From the NCBI RefSeq assembly GCF_008123965.1, contig NZ_VSTH01000029.1, forward strand, positions 50,352 through 114,351: a DNA stretch of 64,000 bases. The letters run 5' to 3'. The stretch comes from Bradyrhizobium hipponense. GTDB lineage: Bacteria; Pseudomonadota; Alphaproteobacteria; Rhizobiales; Xanthobacteraceae. A model generated the notes under the pieces. That model searched no databases. It was not told the DNA's origin and was given only the letters and a program-made list of their open reading frames with translations. Numbering within the stretch: the first letter of the stretch is position 1; each line of letters begins with the position of its first letter. Shown in pieces: positions 16,598-25,302 of this stretch. A program made the position numbers and the translations under genes.

Positions 16598-18058
16598 GTG
16601 TTCGGTAAGCGTAGCGGAACAGACACCGACCCTCGGGCCCCGAAGCCCGGCGCCGCGTCGCCAGAGCCTGCCCCGGCTCCGGCGCCCGTGGTGTCGCGCG
16701 CGCCCCCGCCGGCCGTCGCCTCGCCGCCGCTCGCCCCCACCAGGCCTGCGCCGGCCATGGAGAGCCGTCGCTCGGACAATTACTACGAGGTCAAAGCGAC
16801 CATCTTCGGCGCGCTGATCGAGGCCATCGACCTCGCCCAGCTCGCCAAATTGGACTCCGAGTCGGCGCGCGAGGAAATCCGCGACATCGTCAACGAGATC
16901 ATCGCGATCAAGAACATCGTGATGTCGATCGCCGAGCAGGAAGAGCTGCTCGACGACATCTGCAACGACGTTCTCGGCTACGGCCCGCTCGAGCCGCTGT
17001 TGTCGCGCGACGACATCGCCGACATCATGGTCAACGGCGCCAACACCGTCTACATCGAAGTCGCCGGCAAGATCCAACGCACGGGCATCCGCTTCCGCGA
17101 CAACCAGCAGCTCCTCAACATCTGCCAGCGCATCGTCAGTCAGGTCGGCCGGCGCGTCGATGAATCCTCGCCGATCTGCGACGCGCGCCTCGCCGACGGC
17201 TCCCGCGTCAACGCCATCGTGCCGCCGCTGTCGATCGACGGGCCGACGCTCACCATCCGCAAGTTCAAGAAGGACAAGCTGACGCTGGATCAGCTCGTCA
17301 AGTTCGGCGCAATCTCGCCGGAGGGTGCGGAAATCTTGCAGATCATCGGCCGCGTCCGCTGTAACGTGCTGATCTCCGGCGGTACCGGCTCGGGCAAGAC
17401 CACGCTGCTCAACTGTCTGACCAATTACATCGAGCACGACGAGCGCGTCATCACCTGCGAGGACGCGGCCGAACTGCAGCTGCAGCAGCCCCACGTCGTG
17501 CGGCTCGAAACCCGCCCGCCCAACATCGAAGGCGAAGGCCAGGTCACCATGCGCGAATTGGTGCGCAACTGCCTGCGCATGCGTCCTGAGCGCATCATCG
17601 TCGGCGAAGTCCGCGGCCCCGAGGCGTTCGACCTGCTGCAGGCCATGAACACCGGCCACGATGGCTCGATGGGGACGCTGCACGCCAACAACCCGCGCGA
17701 GGCGCTGTCGCGCTGCGAATCCATGATCACGATGGGCGGCTTTTCGCTGCCTTCGCGGACCATCCGTGAGATGATCTGCGCCTCGATCGACGTCATCGTC
17801 CAGGCCGCGCGCCTGCGCGACGGTTCGCGCCGCATCACCCACATCACCGAGGTGATGGGCATGGAGGGCGACACCATCATCACCCAGGACATCTTCCTCT
17901 ACGACATGGTCGGCGAGGACGCCAACGGCAAGATCATCGGCCGGCACCGCTCGACCGGCATCGGCCGCCCTAAGTTCTGGGAACGCGCCCGCTATTACGG
18001 CGACGAGAAGCGCCTTGCTGCTGCGCTCGACGCGGCGGAAGTGGCGCCGACGACATGA
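16598..18058 (+). CDS. cpaF: Tad secretion ATPase CpaF (TadA)
   Basis: Hexameric motor ATPase (type II/IV secretion family) that drives Tad pilus extension and retraction. It has 486 residues from a GTG start at 16598, with GGAG 7 bases upstream. The N-terminal 60 residues are a Pro/Ala-rich linker. The domain starts near YYEVKATIFGALIEAIDL, with LSRDDIADIMVNGANTVYIE, Walker A SGGTGSGKTTLLN near residue 262, the Asp box region TCEDAAELQL, and the Walker B/His box stretch PERIIVGEVRGPEAFDLLQAMNTGHDGS...TLHAN. Confidence 0.95.
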   Translation: MFGKRSGTDTDPRAPKPGAASPEPAPAPAPVVSRAPPPAVASPPLAPTRPAPAMESRRSDNYYEVKATIFGALIEAIDLAQLAKLDSESAREEIRDIVNEIIAIKNIVMSIAEQEELLDDICNDVLGYGPLEPLLSRDDIADIMVNGANTVYIEVAGKIQRTGIRFRDNQQLLNICQRIVSQVGRRVDESSPICDARLADGSRVNAIVPPLSIDGPTLTIRKFKKDKLTLDQLVKFGAISPEGAEILQIIGRVRCNVLISGGTGSGKTTLLNCLTNYIEHDERVITCEDAAELQLQQPHVVRLETRPPNIEGEGQVTMRELVRNCLRMRPERIIVGEVRGPEAFDLLQAMNTGHDGSMGTLHANNPREALSRCESMITMGGFSLPSRTIREMICASIDVIVQAARLRDGSRRITHITEVMGMEGDTIITQDIFLYDMVGEDANGKIIGRHRSTGIGRPKFWERARYYGDEKRLAAALDAAEVAPTT

Positions 18059-18074
18059 GCAGGTCAGCACGGTC

Positions 18075-19049
18075 ATGAACATGCAGGTCCTCGCGCTCGC
18101 GTTCCTTGCCGCCGCCGCCGTCGGCGGCATCGGCTGGGTTTTCCTTTATCCATTGCTGTCCGGCGAGCGGAAGGCGGAAAGCCGCCGCGCCTCGATCGCG
18201 CGCGCCGACGCGCCCGCAGCCAAGACCGAGAAGACCCAGCGTTCGCGCCGTGAGCAGGTCGAGACGTCGCTCAAGGATCTCGAGGCGCGGCGCCAGCAGG
18301 AGAAGAGCGTTCCGCTCAACGTCCGCCTGTCGCAGGCGGGACTCGACTGGGCGCCGCAAAAATTCTGGATCGCGTCCGCCGTCGTGGCGGGCGTGCTGTT
18401 CGCCATCGCCCTGTTCGTCGGGGGCGGACTGCTCGGCGCCGGCGGCCTCGCCTTTGCCGGCGGGTTCGGCCTGCCGCGGTGGGCGCTCGCCTTCCTGAAA
18501 AAGCGTCGCGAAGACAAATTCCTGAAAGCACTGCCCGACGCGGTCGACGTAATCGTCCGCGGCATCAAGGCGGGACTGCCGCTGTTCGAATCGATCAAGG
18601 TCGTCGCCGCCGATGCACCGGAACCGCTGCGCAGCGAATTCCTCGCGATCATCGAGACCCAGGCGATCGGCATGCCGCTCGGCGAGGCCTGCTCGCGGCT
18701 CTATGACCGCATGCCGCTGCCGGAAGCCAACTTCTTCGGCATCGTCATCTCGATCCAGCAGAAGTCCGGCGGCAACCTCTCCGAAGCCCTCGGCAACCTC
18801 TCCAAGGTGCTGCGCGACCGCAAGAAGATGAGGGAAAAGATCCAGGCGATGTCGATGGAAGCCAAGGCATCGGCCGGCATCATCGGATCGCTGCCGCCGA
18901 TCGTGATGTTCCTCGTCTATCTCTCGACGCCACAATACATCTCGCTGCTGTGGACCCATCCCACCGGCCAGCTCATGCTGGTCGCCTGCGTCGTCTGGAT
19001 GTCGATCGGCATCATGGTGATGAAGAAGATGATCAACTTCGATTTCTGA
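18075..19049 (+). CDS. tadB: Tad inner-membrane platform protein TadB
   Basis: Type II secretion F-domain protein of 324 residues forming half of the Tad inner-membrane platform. The N-terminal helix (MQVLALAFLAAAAVGGIGWVFLYPLL) is followed by a charged linker and two more hydrophobic segments near residues 96-135. The T2SSF domain follows (KALPDAVDVIVRGIKAGLPLFESIKVVA...MPLPEANFFGIVISIQQKSGGNLSEALGNLSKVLRDRKKMREK), then C-terminal helices. ATG 18075 begins just before the first helix; a TTG 60 bases upstream would overlap cpaF by 44 bases. It starts 16 bp after the cpaF stop. Confidence 0.93.
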   Translation: MNMQVLALAFLAAAAVGGIGWVFLYPLLSGERKAESRRASIARADAPAAKTEKTQRSRREQVETSLKDLEARRQQEKSVPLNVRLSQAGLDWAPQKFWIASAVVAGVLFAIALFVGGGLLGAGGLAFAGGFGLPRWALAFLKKRREDKFLKALPDAVDVIVRGIKAGLPLFESIKVVAADAPEPLRSEFLAIIETQAIGMPLGEACSRLYDRMPLPEANFFGIVISIQQKSGGNLSEALGNLSKVLRDRKKMREKIQAMSMEAKASAGIIGSLPPIVMFLVYLSTPQYISLLWTHPTGQLMLVACVVWMSIGIMVMKKMINFDF

Positions 19050-19058
19050 CGGTGCCGT

Positions 19059-20033
19059 ATGGTCGAATTCCTCGTTTCGAAACTGCATGACGTCCGCTTC
19101 ATGACCATGATGCTGGCGGCCATCGCCGCCAGCGCCACCGTCTATACGCTGGTGATGCCGCTGTTCGCCGGCGAAGGCCTGTCCAAGCGCATGAAGGCGG
19201 TGGCGAGCGAGCGCGAACGCATCCGGCAGCGCGAGCGCGAACGCCTCAACAGGAACGAGAAGGTGTCGCTGCGCCAGACGCCGAAGCAGCTCGTTTCTCG
19301 CGTCGTCGAGGACTTCAACCTTACCAAATGGCTTGCGCAGGAAGCCGCGCGCGACAAGCTCATCATGGCGGGCTATCGCGGGCAGGCGCCTTACGTCACC
19401 TTTCTGTTTGCCCGCATGGTGGCGCCGCTGGTTCTGTTCGTCGGCTCAACCTTATACGTATTCCTGATCGCGCATCTTCAGCAGTCGCTGCCGATCAAGA
19501 TCGGCATGTGCGTGGGCGCGGCCTATCTCGGCCTCCAGGCGCCGATGCTGTTCCTCAAGAACGCGATCTCCAAGCGTCAACTCTCGATCAAGCGCGCTTT
19601 CCCCGATGCGCTCGACCTCCTCCTGATCTGCATCGAATCCGGCATGTCGGTCGAAATGGCGTTCAGGAAAGTCGCCACCGAGATCGTCGGCCAGTCGATC
19701 GCACTGTCGGAGGAGTTCACGCTGACGACGGCCGAGCTGTCCTATTTGCAGGACCGCAAGGTGGCTTATGAGAATCTGGCGCGGCGCACCGGGCTCGAAG
19801 GCGTCAAATCGGTGTGTCTTGCGCTTCAGCAGGCCGAGCGCTACGGCACGCCGCTCGGCCATTCCTTGCGCGTCATGGCGCAGGAGAATCGCGACATGCG
19901 CATGAACGAAGCGGAAAAGAAGGCCGCAGCGCTGCCGCCCAAGCTGACGGTGCCGATGATCCTGTTCTTCCTGCCAGTGTTGTTCGTCGTCATTCTCGGA
20001 CCGACCGGCATCAAGATCTCCGAGCTGCACTGA
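19059..20033 (+). CDS. tadC: Tad inner-membrane platform protein TadC
   Basis: Second T2SSF-domain platform subunit, 324 residues, paired with TadB. N-terminal helix FMTMMLAAIAASATVYTLVMPLF, a long Arg/Glu-rich coiled segment (ASERERIRQRERERLNRNEK) near residues 48-68, membrane segments near 120-165, the T2SSF core (KRAFPDALDLLLICIESGMSVEMAFRKVATEI) and a C-terminal helix MILFFLPVLFVVILGPTGIKI. It follows tadB by 9 bp and is the last plus-strand gene of the cluster. Confidence 0.93.
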   Translation: MVEFLVSKLHDVRFMTMMLAAIAASATVYTLVMPLFAGEGLSKRMKAVASERERIRQRERERLNRNEKVSLRQTPKQLVSRVVEDFNLTKWLAQEAARDKLIMAGYRGQAPYVTFLFARMVAPLVLFVGSTLYVFLIAHLQQSLPIKIGMCVGAAYLGLQAPMLFLKNAISKRQLSIKRAFPDALDLLLICIESGMSVEMAFRKVATEIVGQSIALSEEFTLTTAELSYLQDRKVAYENLARRTGLEGVKSVCLALQQAERYGTPLGHSLRVMAQENRDMRMNEAEKKAAALPPKLTVPMILFFLPVLFVVILGPTGIKISELH

Positions 20034-20091
20034 CACAATGCGGACCGCACGCGGTCCGCGCGCGACCTCAAGATTGCAAGATCAGGTCTGA

Positions 20092-20904
20092 TCAGTCGGG
20101 CTGGCTGAGCGAGGCGACCGGCGTCCGCTTCGCTGCGCGGCGCGGGGCGTCGCTCCGGCTCAGCATGTCCTTGAGATATGCGACATTGGCCGCGGCCTGA
20201 TCCGGCGGCAGGTCCGCCTTCACGATGGTCTCGGCTTCGGCGAAGCGGCCCTGGAGGCCGACGACAAGGCCGAGATTCTGCCGCACCCGGCCACTCGCAC
20301 GCGGCGAGGCATAAGCCTGCCGCAGCGCCTCTTCAGCCTTCGGCAGGTCCTTCGACAGCATGTAGGACAGGCCGAGATTGGAGAGCACGCCGGGATCATC
20401 CGGAGCGATCTTCAGCGCGCTCGCATAGTAGGAGCGCGCCTCGGCGTGACGGCCCATCTGGTCGAGTGCAGTGCCCTGCACCGAGAGCAGGCGCCAGTCC
20501 GGATTGTCGGGTGAATGGGCCTTCGACAGCACGTCGAAGGCTTGCTGGAAATTGCCATTGTCGGCGAGCGCACGGCCGTATTGGGCGAGCAGTGCCTTGT
20601 TGCCGGGATTGGCGATGGTCGCCTGCTCAAGCACCGCAGCGGCCTGGGCGCGCTGACCGTTTGCGCGCAGCGCCTGGCCATAGGCAAGCGCGGCGTCGGC
20701 GTCCTTGGGATTGGCACGATAGCGCTCGCCATAGACTTCGGCGGCGCGCGCGGGATCGGTGGGAGCGGCTTCCGCACGCGATGCGACCGAGCCGGTGACA
20801 TCGGAGAGCTTCGACATGGCCGTGCAGCCGCCGAGGCCGACCGCCACCGCCGCGACCAGCGAGGTGGACGCAAGAAGCCGGGCAAGACTGAACCGTTGAC
20901 GCAT
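20092..20904 (-). CDS. tadD: Tad lipoprotein TadD (TPR protein)
   Basis: TPR lipoprotein of 270 residues associated with Tad secretin assembly. The signal peptide has a lipobox (AVGLGGCTAMS, Cys27). TPR-like repeats run from about residue 50 to 230: RAAEVYGERYRANPKDADAALAYGQALRANGQ, then AVLEQATIANPGNKALLAQYGRAL, then YYASALKIAPDDPGVLSNLGLSYML. It is convergent with tadC, with 58 bp between stops, so it has its own promoter, which carries a CtrA-like box. Tad clusters often have tadD in line with tadC, so the inversion is notable. Confidence 0.9.
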   Translation of the reverse strand: MRQRFSLARLLASTSLVAAVAVGLGGCTAMSKLSDVTGSVASRAEAAPTDPARAAEVYGERYRANPKDADAALAYGQALRANGQRAQAAAVLEQATIANPGNKALLAQYGRALADNGNFQQAFDVLSKAHSPDNPDWRLLSVQGTALDQMGRHAEARSYYASALKIAPDDPGVLSNLGLSYMLSKDLPKAEEALRQAYASPRASGRVRQNLGLVVGLQGRFAEAETIVKADLPPDQAAANVAYLKDMLSRSDAPRRAAKRTPVASLSQPD

Positions 20905-20964
20905 GACGCTTTGACTCTCGAGCCAATTGATCGAGCCGGACGCGTCAGCAATAGACTGTTAACC

Positions 20965-20979
20965 CTAACGGGCGGTTAA
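20965..20979 (-). promoter_or_regulatory. CtrA-like box upstream of tadD
   Basis: Minus strand TTAA-CCGCCCG-TTAG differs by one base from TTAA-N7-TTAA. A further TTAAC overlaps the region on the other side (plus-strand TTAACCC at 20959). It lies about 60-75 bases before the tadD ATG. Confidence 0.5.
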
Positions 20980-20998
20980 TGGCTGCTTATCGACCCGA

Positions 20999-21202
20999 TC
21001 AATACTCGATGGCGAGCCGCTTGCGGATTTCGTCGATGCGCTTGTCGAGCGCATCGAACCTGGCGTGCACGGAGCGGTCGTGGAGATAGAAGACGTAGCC
21101 GCCGGCAAGAAACGCGAAGATCCAATGATGATGCTCGACATAGCCGAAGATCGCCTCGACGGCCTGGCCGATGAATGTGACCACGCTCCACACAAACTCC
21201 AT
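20999..21202 (-). CDS. Small membrane protein of unknown function
   Basis: A 67-residue protein starting MEFVWSVVTFIGQAVEAIFGY, with one hydrophobic stretch (HHHWIFAFLAGGYVFYLHD) and a charged C-terminal helix (ARFDALDKRIDEIRKRLAIEY) likely to be coiled coil. I do not recognise a family. The start is well supported by GGGAGG 7 bases upstream of ATG 21202. A longer frame reaching 21400 would add Arg-rich sequence without membrane character and was not chosen. It lies 95 bp upstream of tadD on the same strand, so co-expression is possible. Confidence 0.7.
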   Translation of the reverse strand: MEFVWSVVTFIGQAVEAIFGYVEHHHWIFAFLAGGYVFYLHDRSVHARFDALDKRIDEIRKRLAIEY

Positions 21203-21399
21203 TGCATTTCCTCCCGGCGCGCTTTGTCGTCGGTCGCCGACGATCTCCACGCCCGGCGGCCGTTGCCGGAACCTAGCATGGCCCCCTTGTGGCGAGTAGC
21301 GGCTCGCCGAACGGTGACGGCAAAGCCGATTGCAGCGGCGGCGAAACTCTGCGAAGTCTCCTCGCATGACCTGCTTGATCTGACGATCCGGACCCGCCA

Positions 21400-22773
21400 A
21401 TGCCCTCTGTCTTCGAGACGTCGCCCACCGCCATCCCGATCACCTTCGTCACCAAATCGAGCTGGGATGCGGTGCGCGAGACGCTGCCGCCGGCGCAACG
21501 CCAGTTCGCCACGGCGAGCGCCTTTACCGGCAAGCGTGGCGGCTATCTCGCGCTGCCGGCGCCCGACGGTGCGATCGCGCAGGTGCTGTTCGGCCTCGAC
21601 GACGATGGGGCAAGATCGCGCGACCTGTTCCGGCCGGGCGCCCTGCCTGGGCTGCTGCCGCCGGGCGTCTATCGCTTTGCCAATGCACCGCACGATGCAC
21701 GGCTGGCGGCTCTCGCTTTTGCACTGGGGAGCTACCGCTTCGCCCGGTACCGCAAGGCAGACCGGCCCAACGTCCGGCTGGTGCCGCCGGACGCCGTCGA
21801 CGCCGTCGAGATCAGCCGCATGGCGGATGCCGCGATGCTGGCGCGCGACCTCATCAACACACCGTCCAACGACATGGGCCCGGAGGAGCTTGCCGCCGCG
21901 GCGCAAGCCCTTGCCGCCGAATTCGGTGCAAGCTTCGCCTGCACCATCGGCGAGGACCTGAAGACGAACTTTCCGCTGATCCACGCCGTCGGCATGGCCT
22001 CGGACCGCGCCCCGCGGCTGATCGACATCGGCTGGGGCGATCCCTTCCATCCCAAGGTGACGCTGGTCGGCAAGGGCGTCTGCTTCGACACCGGCGGGCT
22101 GGACCTGAAGCCGTCCAGCGGCATGCTGATCATGAAGAAGGACATGGGCGGCGCCGCCAACGTGCTGGCGCTCGCGCGCATGGTGATGGATGCGAAGCTG
22201 AAGGTCCGGCTGCGCGTGCTGATCCCGGCGGTAGAGAATGCTGTTTCCGGCAACGCCTTCCGCCCGCTCGACATCTTCACCTCGCGCAAGGGCATCACCA
22301 TCGAGATCGGCAACACCGACGCGGAGGGCCGCCTGGTGCTCGCCGACGCGCTGGCGCTGGCGGACGAGGAGATGCCGGACCTGCTGATCGATCTGGGCAC
22401 GCTGACGGGCGCCGCACGCGTGGCGCTGGGGCCGGATTTACCGCCCTTTTACACCAATGATGAAACCCTTGCCGCGGACGTCGCGCGCTGCGCGGCGAAG
22501 GAGAACGATCCGTTGTGGCGCATGCCGCTGTGGCCGGCCTACGATGCGTGGCTGGACTCCAAGACGGCCACCATCACCAACGCACCCTCGGGTGGCTTTG
22601 CCGGCTCGATCACCTGCGCGCTGTTCCTGCAGCGCTTTGTCGAGCAGGCGAAGAGCTGGCTGCATGTCGATATCTACGGCTGGACGCCGTCGGCAAAGCC
22701 GGCACGGCCCGAGGGCGGCGAATGCCAGGCCGCGCGAGCACTCTACACATTGCTGAGCGAGCGCTATGCATGA
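21400..22773 (+). CDS. M17 leucyl aminopeptidase family protein
   Basis: Cytoplasmic dizinc aminopeptidase of 457 residues. The N-terminal third is the variable macrodomain-like region. The catalytic domain carries the metal and substrate residues of the family: GKGVCFDTGG near residues 224-233 (Lys and Asp ligands), then KKDMGG (Asp), then NTDAEGRLVLADAL near 306-319 (Asp and Glu ligands plus the Arg that binds bicarbonate). It is shorter than PepA of E. coli (503) and closer to the PepB/PepA-like copies common in Rhizobiales. It overlaps the next gene by 8 bp. Confidence 0.92.
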   Translation: MPSVFETSPTAIPITFVTKSSWDAVRETLPPAQRQFATASAFTGKRGGYLALPAPDGAIAQVLFGLDDDGARSRDLFRPGALPGLLPPGVYRFANAPHDARLAALAFALGSYRFARYRKADRPNVRLVPPDAVDAVEISRMADAAMLARDLINTPSNDMGPEELAAAAQALAAEFGASFACTIGEDLKTNFPLIHAVGMASDRAPRLIDIGWGDPFHPKVTLVGKGVCFDTGGLDLKPSSGMLIMKKDMGGAANVLALARMVMDAKLKVRLRVLIPAVENAVSGNAFRPLDIFTSRKGITIEIGNTDAEGRLVLADALALADEEMPDLLIDLGTLTGAARVALGPDLPPFYTNDETLAADVARCAAKENDPLWRMPLWPAYDAWLDSKTATITNAPSGGFAGSITCALFLQRFVEQAKSWLHVDIYGWTPSAKPARPEGGECQAARALYTLLSERYA

Positions 22774-23611
22774 TCCGCGGCTGACGCCGGCGCGCGGCGA
22801 CCTCGCCGCGAAATATCTCGAAGGCAAGGTGCAGGCCGATCGCTTCGTCACAGGCGAGGAATTCGAAGTGGTCGAGCCGATCGCGCCGGTGCGCGAGCAG
22901 CCGTCCTCGGACGCGATGCTGATGACGCAGGCGCTGCGCGGCGAACGCGTCACCGTCTACGATCGCAACGGCGAAGGCTGGGCCTGGGGCCAGCTTGGCG
23001 GCGACGGCTATGTCGGCTGGCTGCCCGACGCAGGCCTGGCCCGGCCCTCGGCCGCGCCGACGCACCTGGTGACCGCGCTCAGGACGTTCGCCTTCCCCGG
23101 CCCCTCGATCAAGCTGCCGCCGGCCGACACGCTGGTCCTGGGATCGAAGCTCGCGGTAACACGCGAGGATGGCAGTTTTGCCGTGACGAGCGAGGGAACA
23201 TATCTGCCGAAGATGCATCTCGCAGCGCTCGATCATCGTGAGCCGGATTTCGTCGCGGTCGCCGAGCGCTTCGTCGGCACGCCCTATCTCTGGGGCGGCA
23301 AGAGCAGTTTCGGCATCGATTGCTCGGGCCTGGTGCAGGTTTCGCTGACTGCGGCAGGCATCGGCTGCCCCCGCGACAGCGACATGCAGCAAGGGGGTCT
23401 CGGCCGCGCGATCGAACCGCACGAGAGAGGCAAGCTGCAGCGCGGCGATTTGATCTTCTGGAAGGGCCACGTCGCGATCGTCCGCGATGGCAGCACCATG
23501 GTTCACGCCAATGCGTATCACATGGCGACGGTGATCGAGCCGACCGAGCCGGCGATCGCGCGGATCAGGCACGCCGGCAGCGAGGTCGTCGCGATCAAGC
23601 GGCTTGGTTAG
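22766..23611 (+). CDS. NlpC/P60 family cell-wall or peptide hydrolase
   Basis: Cysteine peptidase of family C40, 281 residues, with no obvious signal peptide. Two SH3-like regions come first (about residues 35-90, with VYDRNGEGWAWGQLGGDGYVGWLP, and 90-140). The NlpC/P60 domain starts GTPYLWGGKSSFGIDCSGLVQ (Cys near residue 187), has HVAIV (His) near 235 and a downstream polar third residue. Translation is coupled to the aminopeptidase by an 8-bp overlap, suggesting joint processing of murein-derived or dipeptide substrates. Confidence 0.9.
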   Translation: MHDPRLTPARGDLAAKYLEGKVQADRFVTGEEFEVVEPIAPVREQPSSDAMLMTQALRGERVTVYDRNGEGWAWGQLGGDGYVGWLPDAGLARPSAAPTHLVTALRTFAFPGPSIKLPPADTLVLGSKLAVTREDGSFAVTSEGTYLPKMHLAALDHREPDFVAVAERFVGTPYLWGGKSSFGIDCSGLVQVSLTAAGIGCPRDSDMQQGGLGRAIEPHERGKLQRGDLIFWKGHVAIVRDGSTMVHANAYHMATVIEPTEPAIARIRHAGSEVVAIKRLG

Positions 23612-23661
23612 TCTCGCAAATGCGACGGGAAACACCTCTCCCGTGCGGAGGGTGAAGAGGA

Positions 23662-25299
23662 TTACGTCGCCGACGCCCCATTTCCCGCCGTTTCAAGCCG
23701 GAACGCCGCCGCAAACAGCGCGCGCGTATAATCCGTCTTCGGGTTCTTGAAGAGCTCGGCGGCCTGGCCCTCCTCGACCACCTTGCCGCCCCGCATCACG
23801 ATCAGGTGGCTGGCGAGCGAAGCAACGACGCGCAGATCGTGCGAGATGAACACGTACGTCAGGTCGCGCTTGCGCTGGAGCTCGCGCAGGAGGTCGACCA
23901 TCTGCGCCTGGATCAGCATGTCGAGCGCGCTGGTCGGCTCATCCAGCACGACGAAATCCGGCTCCAGCACCACCGCGCGCGCGATCGAAATGCGTTGGCG
24001 CTGGCCGCCGGAGAACTCGTGCGGATAGCGATAGCGGGTGTCCGGCTTAAGCCCGACATCTTCGATGGCCTTGACGACACGCGCCTCGCGCTCCTCGCGC
24101 GAGAGCTTGGGCTGATGGACGGATAGACCTTCGGCGATGATGTCGGCGACCGACATGCGCGGGCTGAGCGAGCCGAATGGGTCCTGGAATACGATCTGCA
24201 TGTCGCGCCGGAAGGGACGCATCTGCTTGAAGCGCAGGCCCTGGATGTCGTTGCCCAGGAACACGATGCGCCCATTCGAGGAAATCAGCCGTAGTAGCGC
24301 TAACCCGAGTGTGGTCTTGCCGGAGCCGGATTCGCCGACGACGCCGAGCGTCTCGCCCTTGCGTACGACGACGCTGACGCCGTCGACCGCCTTGATGTGA
24401 CCGACCGTCTTGCGCATCAGCCCGCGCTTGATCGGAAACCAAACCTTGAGATCATCGGCCGACATCACCACGGGCGCATTCGGCTGCGGTGGCGCCGGAT
24501 CCGGCTTCGGCTCAGCCGCGAGCAGGTCGCGCGTATAGGGATGCTTCGGACCGGTGAAGACCTGCTCGACCGGCCCCTGCTCGACGATCTCGCCGCCTTT
24601 CATGACACAAACGATGTCGGCGATCCGGCGCACGATGCCGAGGTCGTGGGTGATGAAGAGCAGGCTCATGCCGAGCCGGGCGCGGATTTCGGCAAGCAGC
24701 GTCAGGATCTGCGCCTGCACGGTGACGTCGAGCGCGGTGGTCGGCTCGTCCGCGATCAACAGATCCGGCTCGTTGGCGAGCGCCATCGCGATCATCACGC
24801 GCTGGCGCTGGCCGCCGGAAAGCTGGTGCGGATAGCTTTTGAGCCGCGTTTCGGGCTCGGGGATGCCAACCTGCGTCAGCAGTTCCAGCGTCCGCTCGCG
24901 CGTCTGCGCGTTGCTGGTCGGATTGTGCAGCTGGATGATCTCGCCGATCTGCGCCTCGATCGTGTGCAGCGGATTGAGCGAGGTCATCGGCTCCTGGAAG
25001 ATGATGGAGATGTCGCTGCCGCGAATCTCCCGCATCTGCTGCTCGGACTGATCGATCAGCTCGCGTCCCTTGAAGCGTATACTCCCCGAGGGATGCGAGG
25101 CGCTCGGATAGGGCAGCAGCTTCAGGATCGAGAGCGCGCTGACGGATTTGCCGGATCCGGACTCGCCGACCAGCGCCAGGCATTCGCCGCGCTTGATCTG
25201 AAACGAGACCTTGTCGACCGCGAGCGTCGTGCTGCCGCCCTGGTGGAAGGCCACCGAGAGGTCGCTCACTGCGAGCAGGGGCTGGTTGATCGCGTCCAT
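23662..25299 (-). CDS. yejF: Peptide ABC transporter dual ATPase YejF
   Basis: Cytoplasmic ATPase with two fused ABC domains, 545 residues. Domain 1 has Walker [14 protein letters not shown] near residue 41, signature [15 protein letters not shown] and Walker [13 protein letters not shown]. Domain 2 has Walker [16 protein letters not shown] near 315, signature [14 protein letters not shown] and Walker [13 protein letters not shown]. Each domain ends with an oligopeptide/dipeptide-type tail ([15 protein letters not shown], and a weaker copy [13 protein letters not shown]). It is last in the yej operon, 3 bp after yejE. Confidence 0.93.
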   Translation of the reverse strand: MDAINQPLLAVSDLSVAFHQGGSTTLAVDKVSFQIKRGECLALVGESGSGKSVSALSILKLLPYPSASHPSGSIRFKGRELIDQSEQQMREIRGSDISIIFQEPMTSLNPLHTIEAQIGEIIQLHNPTSNAQTRERTLELLTQVGIPEPETRLKSYPHQLSGGQRQRVMIAMALANEPDLLIADEPTTALDVTVQAQILTLLAEIRARLGMSLLFITHDLGIVRRIADIVCVMKGGEIVEQGPVEQVFTGPKHPYTRDLLAAEPKPDPAPPQPNAPVVMSADDLKVWFPIKRGLMRKTVGHIKAVDGVSVVVRKGETLGVVGESGSGKTTLGLALLRLISSNGRIVFLGNDIQGLRFKQMRPFRRDMQIVFQDPFGSLSPRMSVADIIAEGLSVHQPKLSREEREARVVKAIEDVGLKPDTRYRYPHEFSGGQRQRISIARAVVLEPDFVVLDEPTSALDMLIQAQMVDLLRELQRKRDLTYVFISHDLRVVASLASHLIVMRGGKVVEEGQAAELFKNPKTDYTRALFAAAFRLETAGNGASAT

Positions 25300-25302
25300 G
25301 TT

